A stretch of DNA of 6,949 nt, from contig PFCY01000010.1 in assembly GCA_002763085.1 (NCBI GenBank), positions 1 to 6,949 on the forward strand, read 5' to 3'. Source of the stretch: Candidatus Pacearchaeota archaeon CG10_big_fil_rev_8_21_14_0_10_32_14. GTDB lineage: Archaea; Nanobdellota; Nanobdellia; Pacearchaeales; GW2011-AR1. The notes under the pieces were generated by a model, which was not told the DNA's origin, did no database searches, and worked only from the letters and a program-made list of their open reading frames with translations. How positions within the stretch are numbered: position 1 is the stretch's first letter; the number at the start of each line of letters is the position of its first letter. Position numbers and translations under genes: made by a program. This document shows positions 5,946 to 6,949 of this stretch, piece by piece.

Positions 5946-5968
5946 AATGGGCTAGTTTCTAGCCCATT
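5946..5968. terminator. Perfect 10-bp hairpin, terminator-like on the minus strand
   Basis: AATGGGCTAG and CTAGCCCATT flank a TTT loop without any mismatch. Read on the minus strand, the stem is followed directly by TTTTTAT, the layout of an intrinsic terminator, so it could stop leftward transcription crossing the element. On the plus strand it fits the set of left-flank hairpins used by this transposase family. Both roles are inferences. Confidence 0.5.
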
Positions 5969-5994
5969 GAAAGTCTAACTTAGTTGAAACTTTC
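5969..5994 (+). repeat. Left-flank hairpin 3 of the IS200-type element
   Basis: GAAAGT (5969-5974) pairs with ACTTTC (5989-5994). Inside, AAC (5977-5979) and GTT (5983-5985) pair around a TTA loop. It begins on the base after the preceding 10-bp hairpin, so the two would stack. Confidence 0.4.
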
Positions 5995-6009
5995 TAAAAC
6001 TAGATAAAT

Positions 6010-6052
6010 GTTTGCATTCGCTTAGCGAATGCTCTGGAGGAAAAATGCAAAC
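6010..6052 (+). promoter_or_regulatory. Alternative stem-loops over the tnpA start
   Basis: GCATTCGC (6014-6021) and GCGAATGC (6025-6032) form a perfect 8-bp hairpin with a TTA loop that ends just before the Shine-Dalgarno sequence and leaves the start open. GTTTGCAT (6010-6017) is also an exact complement of ATGCAAAC (6045-6052), which contains the start codon. The two pairings share GCAT (6014-6017) and exclude each other. The second would hide the ATG. IS200 transposase mRNA is known to be translationally repressed by a 5' stem-loop, so a similar control is plausible. Confidence 0.5.
6036..6040 (+). promoter_or_regulatory. Shine-Dalgarno of the intact tnpA
   Basis: GGAGG sits 4 nt before the ATG at 6045. 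It decides the start: the frame is open back to a TTG at 6012, but that codon lies inside the hairpin and has no ribosome binding site. It is the only strong plus-strand Shine-Dalgarno sequence in front of a gene in this window. Confidence 0.7.
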
Positions 6053-6476
6053 GCAGATTGAGATAAACCCATACAAATCCTACGGAAGCTCCGTCGGAAA
6101 TAATCTGAAATCAATTCAGATAACAACTAAATACAGATATCAAATGATGAAACAAGATAAGTTTAAAACTTTTTGTAAAATTTCAATTGAAGAAGCGTGC
6201 AAAAAATGGAAAATAGAAATTATTATTTTGAAAGTTTTGAACGAGCACGCGCACATAATTGTTAATTGTCCACGAACAATGTGCGATGCGAAATTGATGC
6301 AGATAATCAAAGGGTTATCAAGTTATATCTTATTCAGGTTGGTTCCTGATTTTAGGAAAAGATATCCTAATGGAGAATTTTGGAATGATGGATATTTTTG
6401 TGCGAGTTGTGGAAGTGATTTCGAGAAAGCATTGAAATACATTGAGAATCAAGAGTTGCATCATAGATATATTTAG
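6045..6476 (+). CDS. tnpA: IS200-type HUH (Y1) transposase TnpA
   Basis: This 143-residue single-domain transposase cuts and joins single-stranded DNA at the hairpin-marked ends of its element. It begins with a first strand QITTKYRYQMM (25-35), then has ILKVLNEHAHIIVNC with the HUH metal-binding pair H68-A-H70, a helix LMQIIKGLSSYILFR (84-98), the family segment NGEFWNDGYF (109-118), and KYIENQ (131-136), where Y132 is the likely nucleophile that forms the covalent bond to DNA. Length and motif order match complete family members, so it is probably functional. Its proline-poor, Cys-containing sequence differs clearly from the decayed transposase at 5319. Translation is probably limited by the alternative stem-loops over the start. 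The stop codon lies in the first right-flank hairpin. Confidence 0.85.
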   Translation: MQTQIEINPYKSYGSSVGNNLKSIQITTKYRYQMMKQDKFKTFCKISIEEACKKWKIEIIILKVLNEHAHIIVNCPRTMCDAKLMQIIKGLSSYILFRLVPDFRKRYPNGEFWNDGYFCASCGSDFEKALKYIENQELHHRYI

Positions 6477-6550
6477 CGTCGTGGACGCCTCGCTTTTTGC
6501 GAAGCAAAAAGTTTGCCGAAGGCAAACCCTTTAGGGCGTAGGAGGGCGTC
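6476..6550 (+). repeat. Compact multi-helix right flank of the IS200-type element
   Basis: Four hairpins follow one another almost without gaps: GCGTC-GTG-GACGC (6476-6488), CTTTTTGC-GAA-GCAAAAAG (6493-6511), TTTGCC-GAA-GGCAAA (6512-6526) and CCCT-TT-AGGG (6527-6536). GACGCCTC (6484-6491) also pairs with GAGGGCGTC (6542-6550, one bulge), which would close the last three helices into a junction and displace the first hairpin. The apex GCGAAGC is a known, exceptionally stable DNA mini-hairpin. The likely role is the transposase-bound right end; a structured RNA is an alternative. Confidence 0.65.
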
Positions 6551-6591
6551 ACATATCTTCTTTTCTTAACATAAGTCTAGCATAAAAATTT

Positions 6592-6949
6592 TCATTCACT
6601 TAAAATTCTTCTCACTAAATCTGCATTTTGTTTTACTTGATCAGAATATTTTTGGAACATACCGACGATTATTGCATCACTCGGTTTGATTGAATCAAAT
6701 GCATATTTAAATGCAGATTCTGTATCTTGAGGTGTAGAGGTTTTTCTTCCCGCTCCAAGAATTTTGAAACCTAAACAAGGTTTTTGTGTTGATCAAATTT
6801 GCTGTATCATATATTTCGCATCATCGTCATCGAAAACTTCTTCTTTGAATCCTTGAGTCGCTTGAACATGTTTGACTCCCTTTGCTAAGAGCCTATCCAC
6901 ATAGACAGGCTCTCCAAGTAATAATTCCACAAGCCAAATGAAGCATCGC
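6592..6949 (-). pseudogene. 3' part of a TIM-barrel (aldo/keto-reductase-like) gene with an in-frame stop
   Basis: On the minus strand one frame runs from the window edge to TGA at 6592-6594, interrupted by TGA at 6793-6795. Before the internal stop it reads FKEEVFDDDDAKYMIQQI. After it comes KPCLGFKILGAGRKT, then FDSIKPSDAIIVGMFQKY and SDQVKQNADLVRRIL. That order (KPCLAFK-like strand, AGR turn, IKP-DA-IVGMF strand, YSDQV helix) resembles the C-terminal part of TIM-barrel proteins I know as aldo/keto-reductase-like hypotheticals. Sense on both sides of the stop in the same frame argues for a nonsense change (for example CGA to TGA) or a sequencing error rather than two genes. No start for the downstream part is visible. 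The 5' end lies outside the window. Substrate and reaction are unknown. Confidence 0.6.

Larger units (their letters stand above)
5860..6550 (+). mobile_element. Probable intact IS200-type insertion element
   Basis: One HUH transposase gene (6045-6476) is flanked on both sides by closely packed hairpins. On the left they lie at 5860-5870, 5873-5896, 5946-5968, 5969-5994 and 6014-6032; on the right at 6476-6550. Subterminal hairpins recognised as single strands are a hallmark of the IS200/IS605 family, and about 0.7 kb is the usual size for IS200-type elements carrying tnpA only. No tnpB is present. The exact ends are not visible because this family makes no target duplication and has no terminal inverted repeats. 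The stated boundaries are the outermost hairpins and may be off by tens of bases. Confidence 0.6.

Noticed and set aside
6012..6044. Longer tnpA start at TTG 6012
   Set aside because: The extra 11 codons lie in the 6014-6032 hairpin and the Shine-Dalgarno; ATG 6045 has GGAGG at proper spacing.
5236..6550. TnpB/IscB nuclease with guide RNA, or a CRISPR array
   Set aside because: No RuvC-like reading frame exists in the mobile zone, and the repeats are hairpin arms of different sequence, not regularly spaced direct repeats.
6367..6552. Minus-strand open frame of 61 codons over the tnpA 3' end and right-flank hairpins
   Set aside because: It runs through the conserved transposase 3' end and the hairpin array, so its openness is a by-product of those sequences.
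6793..6795. TGA read as an amino acid (recoded stop)
   Set aside because: TGA ends both abiE genes here and tryptophan is coded by TGG throughout, so a one-off nonsense change or error is simpler.

Overview
The window looks archaeal, most likely from a DPANN-type lineage (Woesearchaeota/Pacearchaeota-like). The DNA is strongly AT-rich. It carries an archaeal RadA recombinase, archaeal TATA boxes (TTTATAAA) about 20-30 bp in front of likely transcript starts, apparently leaderless genes, and a membrane-anchored LamG/CARDB/Cys-rich surface protein of a kind common in those genomes. The lineage is an inference from gene content. TGA is used as a normal stop codon.

Layout, left to right. (1) At 73-2324 a TATA box leads a possible 26-codon leader ORF (109-189), which overlaps the start of a 713-residue single-pass surface protein. 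(2) At 2428-4106 is a two-gene operon with a 4-bp ATGA overlap: an AbiEi-like winged-helix antitoxin/repressor and an AbiEii-like nucleotidyltransferase toxin. Its leader of about 120 nt contains a 17-bp palindrome at the predicted transcript start, a long-range inverted repeat, a C(GAA)G triloop hairpin and a 19-codon ORF. (3) At 4140-5235 is radA with tandem TATA boxes, the only clear housekeeping gene here. (4) At 5236-6550 is a mobile-element zone. It holds a decayed IS200-type TnpA (in-frame stop, lost C-terminus and catalytic Tyr), a scrambled GC-richer stretch, and then what looks like an intact IS200-type element of roughly 0.7 kb with hairpins on both sides of an intact 143-residue HUH transposase. 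(5) At the right edge, on the minus strand, is the 3' part of a probable TIM-barrel gene (aldo/keto-reductase-like) interrupted by an in-frame TGA.

The AbiE pair is self-contained and probably autoregulated; nothing ties it functionally to its neighbours. The most interesting signals are structural. A compact multi-helix DNA/RNA fold with GAA triloops sits directly after the intact tnpA stop. An alternative pairing at the tnpA 5' end would bury its start codon. The abiE leader is crowded with inverted repeats. RadA deviates from consensus at the FxxA polymerisation motif (FQTG) and in Walker A (GAYGSGKT). I saw no CRISPR array, rRNA or convincing tRNA, and no TnpB/IscB gene.
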